From: Doryteuthis pealeii | Lineage: Eukaryota > Mollusca > Cephalopoda > Myopsida > Loliginidae | Direction: 5' to 3' | Assembly: GCA_023376005.1 (NCBI GenBank) | Contig: CM042143.1 | Coordinates: forward strand, 81,207,403 to 81,271,402 | Length of the DNA stretch: 64,000 nucleotides | Shown here: one piece after another, positions 21,150-32,544 of the stretch | How positions within the stretch are numbered: position 1 is the first letter of the stretch | How the letters are laid out: each line of letters opens with the position of its first letter | The notes under the pieces: generated by a model | What the model was told of the DNA's origin: nothing | Database searches by the model: none | Seen by the model: only the letters and a program-made list of their open reading frames with translations | Translations under genes and position numbers: made by a program

Positions 21150-21480
21150 ATGGAGGATGAGCTGTTGCCCAGGCAGAAAACCACCCCTCTTCACACTGCC
21201 GCTGTCATACAGTTTGGCAGCGGCAGTGTCGCAGGAATTGCTGGGTAGCAATGGATTTCAGTACCATATCACCTTACGGACTCCGGCTTCTGATTTGTTT
21301 TCGGGGTTTACTCCCTCAGCCTTTCTTTGGGATAGGGGTAAACTTCTAGACAGCGGAGGTTTTGTGTTGGACTTTTCCTTGACTTAGAACAAGGCGAAGG
21401 AGCCCCTTCTAACCCATTTGGGGATTTATGTGAGTAGTAAGTACCCCAATCCTACTACTGTCGATGTTCCTTTGGCCTTT
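21150..21480. repeat. GC-rich block with perfect hairpin, probably a dispersed repeat
   Basis: Much higher in GC than its surroundings. A perfect 12-bp inverted repeat (ACACTGCCGCTG 21193-21204, CAGCGGCAGTGT 21218-21229) is separated by 13 bases. A 76-codon open frame on the plus strand (21157-21387) has no recognisable domain. No second copy is visible in this window; repeat status is a guess from composition. Confidence 0.35.
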
Positions 21481-21804
21481 TTCATTTTTACAAAAAAAAA
21501 AAAAAAATTGTTGTTATCCATTTGTTGTTGTTGATACACATTGAATAAATAAAAACTATTTTTACTTGTTTATAAAATCAAATCAAACAAAAATATTTAC
21601 CAACAAATTGCTTACAAATCATATATTCAGAAAAAGAGAATTTGGCATTGGGTGGCTTACAAGAGTTAATATGACATTAAAAATTTACTAAGAAGCTAAT
21701 ATAAAAATTATTTCTAAGAATTTATTAATACACATGTACAAATCGTATGTACAGAAAGCAAGATTTGAAATTAATAACCTACAAGAGTTGATATGCCATT
21801 AAAC

Positions 21805-22012
<208 letters not shown>

Positions 22013-22051
22013 GAAAAGATGGAAGTGAATCCGATATGTTGAAAAAATAAA

Positions 22052-22231
22052 TAAAGGAAAGAAAATGTTAAATGGATAAAAATGTTTAATGAAATGCCAA
22101 CACGTGTTTCGGCCAAGAGGATGTTCTTGTACACAATGTATTCTATTTATTATTATTTCAAATACAAAATAAAATAAAATAATAGAAAACATTAAACATT
22201 TTTATCCATTCAACATTTTCTTTCCTTAATC
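22052..22231. repeat. Inverted repeat, about 38-bp arms
   Basis: The left arm AAGGAAAGAAAATGTTAAAT through GTTTAATG (to 22092) pairs with the right arm at about 22188-22228. The loop is about 96 bp and contains the reverse complement of CCGAAACACGTGTTGGC, a motif often seen at ends of retroelements such as Penelope-like elements. Confidence 0.7.
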
Positions 22232-22272
22232 TCATTTTCTTTATTTATTTTCCTTAATTTATTTATTTTCTC

Positions 22273-22273
<1 letters not shown>

Positions 22274-22336
<63 letters not shown>
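22274..22336. repeat. (CA)n microsatellite
   Basis: About 31 CA units. Confidence 0.95.
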
Positions 22337-22338
<2 letters not shown>

Positions 22339-22504
22339 TTTAATATCTTAAGTTTTATCTGACGAATCTTTGAATGTCAACAAGGCCAACAAATCAAATG
22401 TGTATTATTTTTCTGAATTTTTAAGATGAGAATTGAAAATTTGTATCATTTAGATTTTTCAGTCCATTTGGACACATGGCTCAACTGATATAAGGGTTGA
22501 TTTA

Positions 22505-22575
22505 ATACAATTCCCTAACATCTACGCATAAAATAACCCCAAATGGGTGGACATGTCGTTAAAATATATAAAACA
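22505..22575 (+). repeat. Shared 3' tail fragment (family D, second subfamily)
   Basis: Reads AATTCCCTAACATCTACGCA then TAAAATAACCCC and GGACATGTCGTTAAAAT. A copy of the outer arm of the 3757-4372 palindrome lies just upstream (22405-22460). Confidence 0.5.
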
Positions 22576-23157
22576 ACCAACATTGTAAAATTTTAAACGC
22601 ATTAATGACATCGGCTGTTTTTAGGCAAATCTAATTTAGCGAGACATCGTTAATAATTAAAATGCTAATTAAGATTAAATAATGATAATTTAATAATCAT
22701 TGAGAATATAACATAAATAACTAAGGGAATTGTAACGTCAGTGGGGACGTAGTTTTGGCTAAAGACATCATCAGGATATCCAAGACTCTCTCTCATCAAC
22801 CGTCCTTATCGGTCATCGCTCCAAGGAGTTACTCCACGCTGCATCCAGAATCCACCCGAAGCTGATTGATACAGGTTTTTGTTGGTTGACCTACACTAGT
22901 GTGTCCATTTGTAATTGTCCAGAGGAGAGTGTCACTTATTAGTTCGTCCTTGCTTCTCCAGCAATGTCCAGCACGTGTTGTTCATCTTACGCAGGTGGTT
23001 TGTTTGATAGGGGGCAAGTGGCCATACACATATTTTCTTGTGGGGTGGTGTTTCAAAGATTTATTCAAGACAGCATAATCTCCCTTATGAGATAAGAACT
23101 TCATTTTGATAAATCATTTTATAGCTATCAATATATCAGGCTTTATAGCTTCAATCC

Positions 23158-23160
<3 letters not shown>
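22576..23160. other. No gene recognised; one block shared with 9.65 kb
   Basis: 23010-23085 (GATAGGGGGCAAGTGGCCAT, TTGTGGGGTGGTGTTTCAAA) matches 9655-9760. The rest is unassigned. Confidence 0.4.
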
Positions 23161-23198
<38 letters not shown>

Positions 23199-23314
23199 TG
23201 CCGAGATTGAAACTATATTTACCAAGATAGAAATGAACACTGAATGGAACGTTAATTTTTTCAGAATACAAAGTGTGTCAAAAAGTACAAAAAATCTCGA
23301 TACTTTTTTGACAC

Positions 23315-23393
<79 letters not shown>

Positions 23394-23395
23394 GG
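23161..23395. repeat. AT arrays around a hairpin MITE, then (AG)n
   Basis: (AT)n at 23161-23195 and 23319-23350, with (AG)n at 23353-23391. Between them lies a foldback at 23271-23319: AAGTGTGTCAAAAAGTA paired with TACTTTTTTGACACACCTT. The same hairpin occurs at 52526-52574 with the same left flank (TTTTTTCAGAA). Confidence 0.85.
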
Positions 23396-23500
23396 GGGGG
23401 GTTTAACTCTAGTTTGATATGTCGCAGCTGACATGGAAATAGAAACACGATTATTATTTCCCTTTAAACACGATACTATTCCTTTTCTCATTGACTTTCG

Positions 23501-23502
<2 letters not shown>

Positions 23503-23548
<46 letters not shown>

Positions 23549-23650
23549 CTTTTTTTTAATGTATAAAGTTTGTGGATGTAAAGCACATTTATAGCAGGCA
23601 AGTGACAATATTCTTAAAGAATTGTCACTTGCGTGCTGCTGCAAATGCTC
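23503..23650. repeat. (AT)n followed by a 12-bp-stem hairpin
   Basis: (AT)n at 23503-23545. Then a hairpin (about 23599-23632) with GCAAGTGACA pairing with TGTCACTTGC around TATTCTTAAAGAAT, inside a longer imperfect inverted repeat (GCACATTTATAGCAG with CTGCTGCAAATGCTC). Confidence 0.7.
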
Positions 23651-23870
23651 TTCATTATACACTTATCATATATCATATCCAGTTTTGGTGCAATGAGTAA
23701 GATTTTCTCCCTACTCTGGGAAAAGTGATTTGCAAGTAAGAGTCTATCATGTACTTCAGTTTTAGGGAAATATTTTATTAAGGAAGCAATTTATCGACTG
23801 ATCCCATTTTATGTATGAAAAAATATAGAGCTGTTAGTGAGAAATTATTAGACTCGCAAATAAATGATTA

Positions 23871-23877
<7 letters not shown>

Positions 23878-23908
<31 letters not shown>
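23878..23908. repeat. (CA)n microsatellite
   Basis: About 15 CA units. Confidence 0.9.
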
Positions 23909-23910
<2 letters not shown>

Positions 23911-24183
23911 ACTCGGCAATCTCTAAAATAATCATTTTGTCTTTAATACACATCTACATAAACATACAATTATATGTACATACATACACTAAAACGGGTG
24001 CCTACACACATATATACATTTCAATATGGAGTAGAACCTTTTTATATTCACGAATTTAATGACTTTTCAAGTTTTTTTAAAACAAATTTACATGTTCTTT
24101 GCAATCATTTCAAATATTAAGAATTTTGTAGGAAGTCAAATGGCATTTATGGAATTGCGAGAGTACAAATGGTATGGAAAATA

Positions 24184-24727
24184 CGAGGTATGTCAAAAAA
24201 GTTTCAGGACTAGTGTCACAAAAAATTATTTCAAATCCAAACTGCAAACTACAAGTTATCCTCTTCAAAGTATTCCACCTGGAGTCTAATGCATTTTCCC
24301 ATCCTTCTCTGCCACGCTTGCATGCACTCCTGGGAGGATTCTTCCGGGATTCTACGTAGCTCTGTCGTCATGGCCTTTTTGATATTGTGCACAACCTCAA
24401 AATGGGTTCCCTTGATGACCCCTTGCGCATGGGAAGAGGAAAAACACATGGAGCCAGGTTGAGCGAGTTGGGCGGTTGCTCCAGCACAGTCATGTTCTGG
24501 GCCAGGAACTCTCGGACTCTCAAAGTAGTATGGGCAGGTGAAACACCTACATGTTGTCTTTCCACATCTCTCACCTCTTCTCACGCACTGAACGAAGCAA
24601 ACACCACACTATCTCTTTTTAGGCATGCTGGTTGATCGTCTGGCCCTGTGGCAATAACTCACAGCAGACGATACCACTCATATCGAAGAATGCGATCAAC
24701 CTCGAACTTTTCTTCTGACATACCTTG
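24184..24727 (-). mobile_element. Internally deleted mariner-family element with both ends
   Basis: Inverted ends CGAGGTATGTCAAAAAAGTT (24184) and, reversed from 24727, CAAGGTATGTCAGAAGAAAA. Both are flanked by TA (24182-24183 and 24728-24729), the mariner target. The 544-bp interior retains only the transposase C-terminus plus decayed sequence, about 0.8 kb shorter than an intact mariner. It could only move using a transposase supplied elsewhere. Confidence 0.8.
24249..24580 (-). pseudogene. mariner transposase C-terminal remnant
   Basis: Minus-strand reading: PPNSLNLAPCVFPLP (the family's D-L-A-P-C-D-F-F-L-F-P third catalytic region, with the first D changed to N and the second lost) in one frame. 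Then KGTHFEVVHNIKKAMTTELR, RIPEESSQECMQAWQRRMGK and CIRLQVEYFEEDNL in another, ending in a stop. The AWQRRMGKC...G/VEYFEE ending is typical of the GVQW/mariner group. The frameshift and missing aspartates make it inactive. Confidence 0.8.
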
Positions 24728-25540
24728 TAAAGTCGGCGAATTTCGTTCAAATTCCGGTTGATGTTGTTTGTATTCTCTTCACACTAATACCAGAATCCCT
24801 CACTTTTCCCTAAATGCAAATTTAGGTATAACAGTTGAGCGGACTAAACTCGCTAACTTTGAATAAAACCAATCTAGGGGAAAGAATTTCTGAATTCCCT
24901 GTCAGAAGCTGAAGCTACTAAGGCAGTCCAACGACTGGTACTAGGTGAATCTGTAATTGCCAAACAGAGAGCTTTTCGTGTCCATTTCATTTAACGTCAG
25001 AGTGATGTTGTTCTAGATGAAAAATCGATAGTGCTACAGGTTATATCCGAAACAGAATCATTACGATGCAACATAAATGAGCACAAAAATCGTGCTATTA
25101 ATTACAGATTCATGAATATCAAAATTGTTTCGATAGCAAACACATGGTGTACACCAAACCAAGTCATAACCGGTTATAATGGTAATCGCCACTTGCCTGT
25201 GTTCACTTGCACCATACAGGTGACTGTTTAAAATGTGGTATTTCTGCACATTCTATATAATCGAAAAAAGTAGTGTCTAATTAAATGGAAATACTTACTT
25301 AAAAAGCCAGACAAGAGGACAAACAATGTTTTCTCAGTTATTAGTATTGATTTAAAATTTCTCACAGAGAGTGTGTCTTCGTTATTTAGGGAGACAATAA
25401 TTGCCTTCCCTTGGATTTGGGGTGTGTATCTTTGGACATCACATGACCATTTATCGCTCCCTTTTTGGACCCGTTCTTCGGATAGATAAAACTTAACTTT
25501 TTATATCTGTCCATTGACAGAGCTGATCTCACCTTGCTAT
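24728..25540. other. No gene recognised
   Basis: A weak SINE B-like fragment is possible at 24790-24910 (AACTTTGAATAAAACCAATC, CTGAATTC). Nothing else is supported. Confidence 0.35.
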
Positions 25541-25849
25541 TGAAATGAAAACTACTGCAGAACATAAGTAAGACCTTTCCCCATTTTGGTATCCCTTTTT
25601 ATATACTACTTGTTTATGTGCACATTTATTCTGTTGGGACATGTTTGTGTATTCTTGTAATATTTCTTATATGTTTCATACGACACTCTTGTTCCCTTTG
25701 ATATTGAAATGAAAACCACTACAGAAGATAAGTAAGACTTTTCACTATTTTTGTATCCCTTTTTATATACAGCTTGTACATGAAATAATGTGTGCATTTC
25801 TATTGGGACACGTTAGTGTATTCTTGTAATATTTCTTGTATATTTTATG
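25541..25849. repeat. Tandem duplication, about 163-bp unit
   Basis: Copies at 25541-25682 and 25703-25849 share ATTGAAATGAAAACYACT, GTATCCCTTTTTATATAC and GTGTATTCTTGTAATATTTC at about 85% identity. Noncoding. Confidence 0.8.
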
Positions 25850-25857
25850 GGTATGTA

Positions 25858-26115
25858 TTAGCTCTTTACCCACCAAATTCACCCACAGCTGTACCAAACT
25901 TTCTTGGTATGTTTTATCTGTATGATGGAATATTTCAAAGTTCACTATCTATTCACATCAGAATTCCTTCTATTCAAATAAAGTCCTATTATTTTTGTAA
26001 TTATTGTTGTTCTGATAAATTATAATGAATTAAGCATCGATTATTATACTTTGTTTACGGTAAGATCACAATGGTGGGAGAACCGCTGTGAACAGTTTAA
26101 AGTAGGCTTAGTTAA
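25858..26115. mobile_element. TTAA-flanked MITE (piggyBac-like ends)
   Basis: Ends TTAGCTCTTTACCCACCAAA and AGTTTAAAGTAGGCTTAGTTAA, inverted repeats of each other. Full copies are at 31389-31642 and 54102-54379 and a partial one at 18838-18943. The TTAA boundaries are typical of piggyBac-class insertion. The interior is noncoding. Confidence 0.75.
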
Positions 26116-27120
26116 ATGGTCTATCTGTATATACGATCTTGTTTTGTCTTTGCTTCCATTTTGGTTAGTATTAGTGAATCATTAAATTTACTAATGCTAA
26201 TATTGGTGATCATGGGGAAGCGATTAAATATCCCCCCTAGCTCCAACCGTTATCAATTACAGGTAACCACTCCAATTGGTATTTCACTGAACAGCAATGT
26301 AGAACAAAAGCCGCAACCATTATTCAATACCTACAAAGTCATGTCGTCGGTATATATATGTAATGTTAAATCTTGTGTTGCTGTCAAATCTTATGAACTA
26401 GAAGTATGTCGTAATGTCAAGACTAGCAATGATAATCTCATCTTCTCTAAGTCACACATTACTGTCTCAAACATTTCCAGTCAGCATGTATTATTTTCAT
26501 TTTCGATTCTTTCCCTCCTGTACAGCGCTAAATAAATTAGCAACAGCTAGGAACAAATATTACGAGCCACCGACAACAACTAAACCTATGCATCTCTGTA
26601 TTTTATCGCCTTAGGCTCTTTTTATAGACACCCACGAATTTTATATAGCTTTGGGTCTGTTAACCCGTATTAGACACGGACCGATTTTTCAAGGTCGAAA
26701 ATTATGGTCTACACCGCCTTTTGATTGACTGACGTTTACAGTCTTTTCCATTATTCGGTGTTCGCCCTCAAATTATTCGGGCGGCTTGGATCGTAGTCAA
26801 TAATTTTCTATTTGCTAGAGTCGATCAGTTTTATTGGTTTATGCAAAATGTGACGAGTTTTGTCGTGAGGGTCGGTAGATGGCGCTGTTGTTATCGTCAT
26901 CGAGAATATCAAATCTTCACACACTATCATTTAGTTTTTCGATAGATATCGAATAAGTAAAGTTTTGTTCCTTCTGATCACATTTAAAATCCCCTGTTAA
27001 ATGCAGGATTAATTTTGATTTCATTTTTTGTTTCTTATTTTTGATTTGATAAAAAATCTATGAGTGAAAATAATTCGTTTTAATTCGAGAAGGTTTTTGA
27101 TCTCTCTGAAAAACAAAAAA
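26116..27120. other. No gene firmly recognised; possible single-copy sequence
   Basis: A 139-codon open frame at 26116-26535 (plus) has no recognisable domain, and its composition looks like noncoding AT-rich sequence. The block 26690-26920 is of more balanced base composition and shows no match elsewhere in the window. Confidence 0.3.
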
Positions 27121-27126
27121 CTGGTT

Positions 27127-27605
27127 GGTTGGTTGGATTTTACGTCATGTCAACCCTTGGATTATTTTATGCCAAAACATTTTGTTTTATTCATTCTTGT
27201 TGGGTATTCAATTTAAAAAAAATCATTTTTAATCATTTTTATCTATTTAACCCATACATGGGACCTTAACGGGAACTACTACTCCGGGTCAGAGTGGTCC
27301 TGGGAGTAATGGCGATGAAGTACGCCACACTCCCCTGATGTCCAGAATTGAAACCTGACAACTAGATGCAGTTTAGCGTCATAACCAGAACACTAAGACT
27401 CTTGGCGATCGCCTTCTGGCACATACATGATAAAAATATGGTCGCGAATAATCATCGAAATGAGGCTACTCCAATGGTCGGTCTAGCTCAAGTAAGGACC
27501 AAGTGTTGCATGTCATGGACTGCTCAGCCACGAGTCGATACCCACGGCCAGTAAGTGGTCCCATTGGGAAGTAGGTCAGAGGTGCAGTCGGTGTATTCTA
27601 CAGAC
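27127..27605 (-). repeat. Family D retroposon, long form with internal deletion
   Basis: Left: GGTTGGTTGGTTGGATTTTA (reverse of the AACC tail and tail end). The body includes CCATACATGGGACCTTAACG and ACATGATAAAAATATGG, then skips the TCGGCTGGTC block and resumes at GGACTGCTCAGCC. It ends at about 27605. Confidence 0.75.
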
Positions 27606-27639
27606 CTAGAAGCCAGGGTTTTTTAATCTGTAACCGTGT

Positions 27640-27887
27640 CAATATTATTGTATGGTTGTATCACTTGAACTTTCATGAAACGCCGAAGAAAAAGCTAGAT
27701 GGGAACTACACAAAATCTGCATGGTGTGTGTGTGGTGAGCAAATCCCGTAAGCACCCCCCAAAAAAAAAAAAAAAAAAACAGCTGTAGACCCACTTGCAT
27801 CTCATCTCACAAACCACCCAAGAAAATTTACATTCATCAGCTCTGTATAGACATTGGATGCTGTCAAGAGAGTGATGATCGATAGGA

Positions 27888-27948
<61 letters not shown>

Positions 27949-28010
27949 ATCTGTGCTGTCGGCATGCCTTGCTTCTGCTTCTGCTGCTGCTGCTGCTGAT
28001 GATGATGATT
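27640..28010 (+). pseudogene. Degraded RTE-type LINE 3' fragment
   Basis: Weak but ordered matches to the 49.4-50.3 kb RTE copy: the TCACTTGAAC and AAGCTAGATGGGAACTAC region, CAGCTGTAGACCCACTTGC, then CACAAACCACC and a GATGATGATGATTAATG tail. Interrupted by poly-A (27760-27779) and by (AG)n (27891-27943). Confidence 0.5.
27891..27943. repeat. (AG)n microsatellite
   Basis: About 50 bp of perfect AG repeats. Confidence 0.95.
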
Positions 28011-28570
28011 AATGAATTTTAGACCGGAAAAGATTAATGAAACTGAAATCAATATTCAGTAGATTTATTTGTCTTCAAAATTGAAAGTTTATTTATGATT
28101 TACTTTTCATTGTGCATAGTAAATTCAATTTTGGTATTGGATGGAAATAGTCAATTTTTGTCCACGTTTCTTTCAATTTTGGGATTCAACCAGAAGTCTG
28201 ATGTTGTCAAGTCGGTGCTGTAAGAATGGTATGCAACAGGTGTGACTGCCAGGATTCTAACCATTTTCGAGTCTTTCATGCATACATTTTTGTCGCGATG
28301 GAAAAAAAGAAAAGAAAGAAGTTCTGCCCAAATTTGGCATTATTTACGTCGACATGATAATTGCGTTAATTTTACACATATTATATCTTACAGTTTAAAA
28401 AGATATATGCATGATCTCCACAAACACAGGTACTACATCCTGATCCTTGTTAGAAATGCTGGGAGAATAAAATTTTTATCCTAGTCAGAGAGCACAGATA
28501 TTATACATTGATATTAGGATAAAGTGCCGAAAATACACAAACCTTCACATTTTACGTAAACTATTAAATC
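28011..28570. other. No gene recognised
   Basis: AT-rich and unassigned. An 80-codon frame at 28242-28484 has no domain that I can name. Confidence 0.35.
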
Positions 28571-28573
28571 ATA

Positions 28574-28576
<3 letters not shown>

Positions 28577-28636
<60 letters not shown>

Positions 28637-28713
28637 GTGTGTGTATGTGAGAAACGCATAGGCAAAAACTGACAGTTACCAAGCACCGTTAACTCTATGT
28701 TTACGCTGGCCTA

Positions 28714-28796
<83 letters not shown>
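28577..28796. repeat. (AT)n, short (GT)n, then (AG)n
   Basis: (AT)n at 28577-28632, GTGTGTGTGT after it, and (AG)n at 28718-28794. Confidence 0.95.
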
Positions 28797-28797
<1 letters not shown>

Positions 28798-29299
28798 AAT
28801 GAATAAATAAATAGATATACAGATAAATAAATATTTATATATATAAATTATTTATGTTTATTAATAGATGTTAAGTTAGTCAACGTTAAAATGCTTCGTT
28901 TTAAAAAAAATAAATCTTTATCATGAAAATCAGATTTATTTAAATCTTAATATCTTATAGAACATTAGGTAATCTGAAGATTAGCTACATAAATAAGAGT
29001 AACCTCCCCTTGTTTCTTTCACTTTGTGGAAGCCGTGTGTTTTGTTTTGTAAAACCACGGATTTTTCGACAAATTGGGTATACCTATACTTTTATAATAT
29101 ATAGGTACTCTCATAGAAATATTATCTTTTTTTTAATCACCTGTGGGAGATTCTAAGCATATGTTGACAGGAATGGTGAACATGTAGAGACTGTTTGAAA
29201 ATATATTAAAGAAATTCCTATAAGGGTGTTAACATTTTTAAATCGATTTAAAAAAGATGTTCAATTCTTATGTATATATACATATAAACACCAAATACA

Positions 29300-29372
29300 A
29301 CTATGTACATACACACCCACACGAACACAAACACACATATATATATATAGGAACACACCAGAACACACAACT

Positions 29373-29404
<32 letters not shown>

Positions 29405-29956
29405 GTAAACATAGACACATATACATTAACACTCACATACACACACCCAAAAAGTAGAAATTTAAGTAGAAAAGCACGAAATGATGACGTATGTATGAAT
29501 GTGAATAGGCGGAGAACGAAAAATTAACAAAGATATGACGTATTTCATATGGAATATTAATGTTAGAAAAATAAAAAGATTAAAACAATATATAAATACA
29601 TACAATCCATATATACGCATATCCACATATAATCATACATAGACATATATATATATATATATATATGAGAAGTAAACAAACAGATGATGTTTGTGATATG
29701 GCTATTTTCAGCCGACATATTCTCCCAAATATATATATATATATATATACATACACACACATACATATACATGTGCATACACATACATATACGTATGTAT
29801 GTGTATGCACATGTATATGTATGCACGTATGTATACGTATGTATGTGTATGTGGGTGTGTGTATGTATATGGGTGTTTGGGTGTGTGTGTGTGTATGAAA
29901 TAAATATGTGTATATAAATGAATATATGTATATAGATAAATATATACATAAATAAA

Positions 29957-30030
<74 letters not shown>
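29300..30030. repeat. CA/TA/TG microsatellite complex
   Basis: (CA)n at 29376-29402, short TA arrays at 29649-29666 and 29730-29748, an alternating ACATACATATACGTATGTAT-like palindromic region at 29749-29895, and a 69-bp (AT)n at 29959-30027. All long frames here are repeat translations. Confidence 0.9.
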
Positions 30031-30289
30031 ACAGTGTATTATCATCACCATCTCACTTGGTGAGTGAGGGGTTGGCCAATATATGCAGTATTATTAGAAG
30101 AGTGCTCAATATGCAATAGAGCTATTACATAATAATAAAAGTAAATATATTATTTTTATATATATATTTAATTACATAATTAAGTATATACACAAAGAAA
30201 TATATATATATATATATAGTTTTAGTATATACATTTAATTACATAATTAAATGTATGTACACGAACGAATATTTTCAAATTTTAACCTG

Positions 30290-30530
30290 TATCTAGTGGT
30301 GAAGTTCCAATTCTATAACTCTGGTGAGTGTAGAGTACCCCTTCATTACCATTACTCCCAGGTTCACTTTCCTGGAGTGATAGTACCCGTTAGGTTCTCA
30401 TCTATGGGTTAAATAGAAAAAATGGTTTAAGATATGCGTTTAAAAATTTGAGTTTTAAAAAAAATTCAAGAATGAATAAAAAAAAATCCGCATAAAATAA
30501 CCCCTAAAGGGTTGACAAGCCGTAAAATCC
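30290..30530 (+). repeat. Family D retroposon, 5'-truncated
   Basis: Begins near AGTGGTGAAGTTCCAATTC, includes GTGATAGTACCCGTTAGG, and ends in the shared tail (AAAATAACCCCTAAAGGG, GTTGACAAGCCGTAAAATCC). Confidence 0.8.
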
Positions 30531-30649
30531 AACTAATTTAAAAAAATGTAAATTGCTTGATATCTTCTAAACGCTGAGTCTTGTTCTTTTATTATTTTGA
30601 TAAAACCTTATGAGTCCTCTTCCTGTTATGATATCTGATAAGTTTTAAT

Positions 30650-30915
30650 AGTGGCATCGTTTCGCCGTTGCCGCCACCGTTGTCGCCTTGAAAACTTTTA
30701 CGTTACTTTAACCAGTTCCAAGTTGCGTATAAACTTAAGAAATCTGATTTAGCCGTAACCCACCTGAGGGCGGGTATATAGAAAAGGAAACGAGGGTGGA
30801 AGATACGTGTTCCCACCTCGGAGCAAACAAGAAACCTTGATCGCCCTGAGCGAATAGGAAATATTCGCGCCTTGCGCATGCAATATCGTTCTGATTGAAT
30901 TGTTGATCGGTAAGT
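30650..30915 (+). promoter_or_regulatory. Candidate RNA polymerase II promoter and first exon
   Basis: This is the only stretch where core-promoter and splice signals line up. TATATA at 30775-30780 (GGGTATATAGAAAAGG) is followed about 30 bases on by a non-repetitive, balanced-composition segment containing GCGCATGC (an NRF-1-like half site) near 30877. A good donor, G|GTAAGTG, lies at 30909-30915. That would give a ~105-base untranslated first exon. No coding exon downstream is recognised in the window, so this may be chance or an exon of a gene extending elsewhere. Confidence 0.25.
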
Positions 30916-31039
30916 GTCAGATTGTGATTTTGGTAATGAGTCAATATTTCATAATCTGCTTGAATCTCGGATCAGATGATCTTGCTGATGATAAAAGGGA
31001 GAAGTGGCGGTCAAGGGTAGTGGGGGTGGGAGTGGTGAT

Positions 31040-31065
31040 GGTGGTGGTGGTGGTGGTGAGTGAGT
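31040..31065. repeat. (GGT)n microsatellite
   Basis: Short GGT run inside a G-rich stretch (31015-31070). Confidence 0.85.
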
Positions 31066-31388
31066 GAAGCTATATCAATAAAGTCAGATTTGCAACCTTG
31101 AATGCTTCGTTAGAGTTTGTTCAAGCGAACCTTCGTTGCTCGACTTGTTGATTGGCTTGAATTTACCGCCATCGGGAGTTCTGTATGTCTTCTAGAGCCG
31201 CGATTAAACGTGTTCGTTTGTTAGAGATCCATTTTGCGGAGCAAATCTGCTGTGCGGTAGCTTACAGCTGAAATTCATCTTTCTTTAAAAGGTCAGTACC
31301 GGGTATACTCGTGTATAAGTCGAGTTGTTGATAGACGTTTGTAGAGGCATACAAGCTTGATTCATGCATGGATAATAGTTTTATCACG

Positions 31389-31642
31389 TTAACTCTTTGC
31401 CTACTTTAAGCCGCTCACAGCGTCACTCCCACCACTGGGATTCTACCAAAAACCGCTGGCAGTTGCTCCTGCAAGTATAATTTGTTTACACTCAGATTGC
31501 AATAATTATAGGATTTTATATGAATAGAATGATTTCTGTAGTAAATAGATAGTAAACTTTGTAATATTCCATCATACAGGTAAAAATAAAATACCAAGAA
31601 AATTTTATAACCGTGGTGGAAATTTGGTTGGCAAAAAGTTAA
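31389..31642. mobile_element. TTAA-flanked MITE (piggyBac-like ends)
   Basis: TTAACTCTTTGCCTACTTTA on the left and, on the right, the reverse of TTAACTTTTTGCCAACCAAA. It is 254 bp and the best preserved TTAA pair of the family. Noncoding. Confidence 0.8.
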
Positions 31643-31644
31643 AA

Positions 31645-31965
31645 TTCGTGCCCCCCAATCCTTATCATATGGATGCTAGAAGGCGGTGGCTGCGGGTCTA
31701 CATGTCCTGGGAATGGCGTTAAACTCTATCTGATGGTGAGGTTCCAGTTTTGGATGTTTGGGGAATGTGGAGCACCCCTTCATCACCATTGCTCCCTGGT
31801 CCACTGTGACCCGGAGTGGTAGTACCTGTTAGGGTCCCATCTATGGGTTAAATAGAAAAATGTATTTATAAAAAAATTGTATTATCCATTAAGAATTGAT
31901 TTATTTCAAAACTTTATCGGCATTAAATGACCCACTGAGGTTGATATGCCGTAAAACAAAACAAA
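31645..31965 (+). repeat. Family D retroposon, 5'-truncated
   Basis: Starts in the TATCATATGGATGCTAGAAG block, includes GACCCGGAGTGGTAGTACCT, and ends CGGCATTAAATGACCCACTG then GTTGATATGCCGTAAAACAA and a (CAAA)n tail to about 31990. It abuts the TTAA MITE. Confidence 0.85.
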
Positions 31966-32084
31966 CAAACAAACAAAACAAAACAAAATTCGTGCATGAC
32001 GAGAAAGACTAAAGAGTTAAGATACTAAAAATACTAAAACAGTAACAAAGAAACAAGAATAACATTCACTGTATAGACAAATTA

Positions 32085-32520
32085 TCAATCATATGGAAGC
32101 TGACCTCTCTGAAAAGATAAAGCGAAATCTCTTCAAAGCTATAGCCATGTCAGTGCTACTATATAGCTGTACTACTTGGACACTTACAAAACGCTTAGAG
32201 ACAAAGCTATGTGGGAACTATTCAAGGATGCTGTCTTGAACAACTCTTGGAAGCAGTAACGCTAAAAAAAGCAGCTGTACGGCCACTTACCTCCTATCAC
32301 ACAATCCATCCGACTAAGATGAACAAGACCTGCTGGACACTGAAGGAGAATCAAGGACAAACTTATGTGACATTCTCCTGTTGACAATTACACATAGACA
32401 CATCAGTCTAGGCCGACATTAATCAGCACAGTGCGGATTTTGGATGCCGTGTTGGCGAGAGAGTCATGGCGAGCGCTGATGATGTGTCTCAATCTAAAAC
32501 ACTATAATAATAACTGATGA
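32085..32520 (+). pseudogene. Degraded RTE-type LINE 3' fragment
   Basis: Tracks the coding region of the 49.4-50.3 kb copy: SDLSEKIKRNLFKAIAMSVLL-like, YSCTTWTLTKRLETKL, NNSWKQ, YGHLPPITQSIRL and RPCWTL, then GTLTTDGR-like decay, across many frameshifts. It ends near ATAATAATAACTGATG, a remnant of the triplet tail. Inactive. Confidence 0.65.
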
Positions 32521-32544
32521 GCGTTTAGCTTTTTGTTCAGGATT

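Noticed and set aside
21157..21387. 76-codon open frame in the GC-rich block
   Set aside because: No recognisable domain; the block has a strong hairpin and looks like noncoding repeat sequence.
26116..26535. 139-codon open frame
   Set aside because: No domain, no start context or splice support; AT-rich amino acid use consistent with chance.
29563..30051. 162-codon minus-strand open frame rich in IYIY and HTHT
   Set aside because: Microsatellite translation only, with no non-repeat domain.
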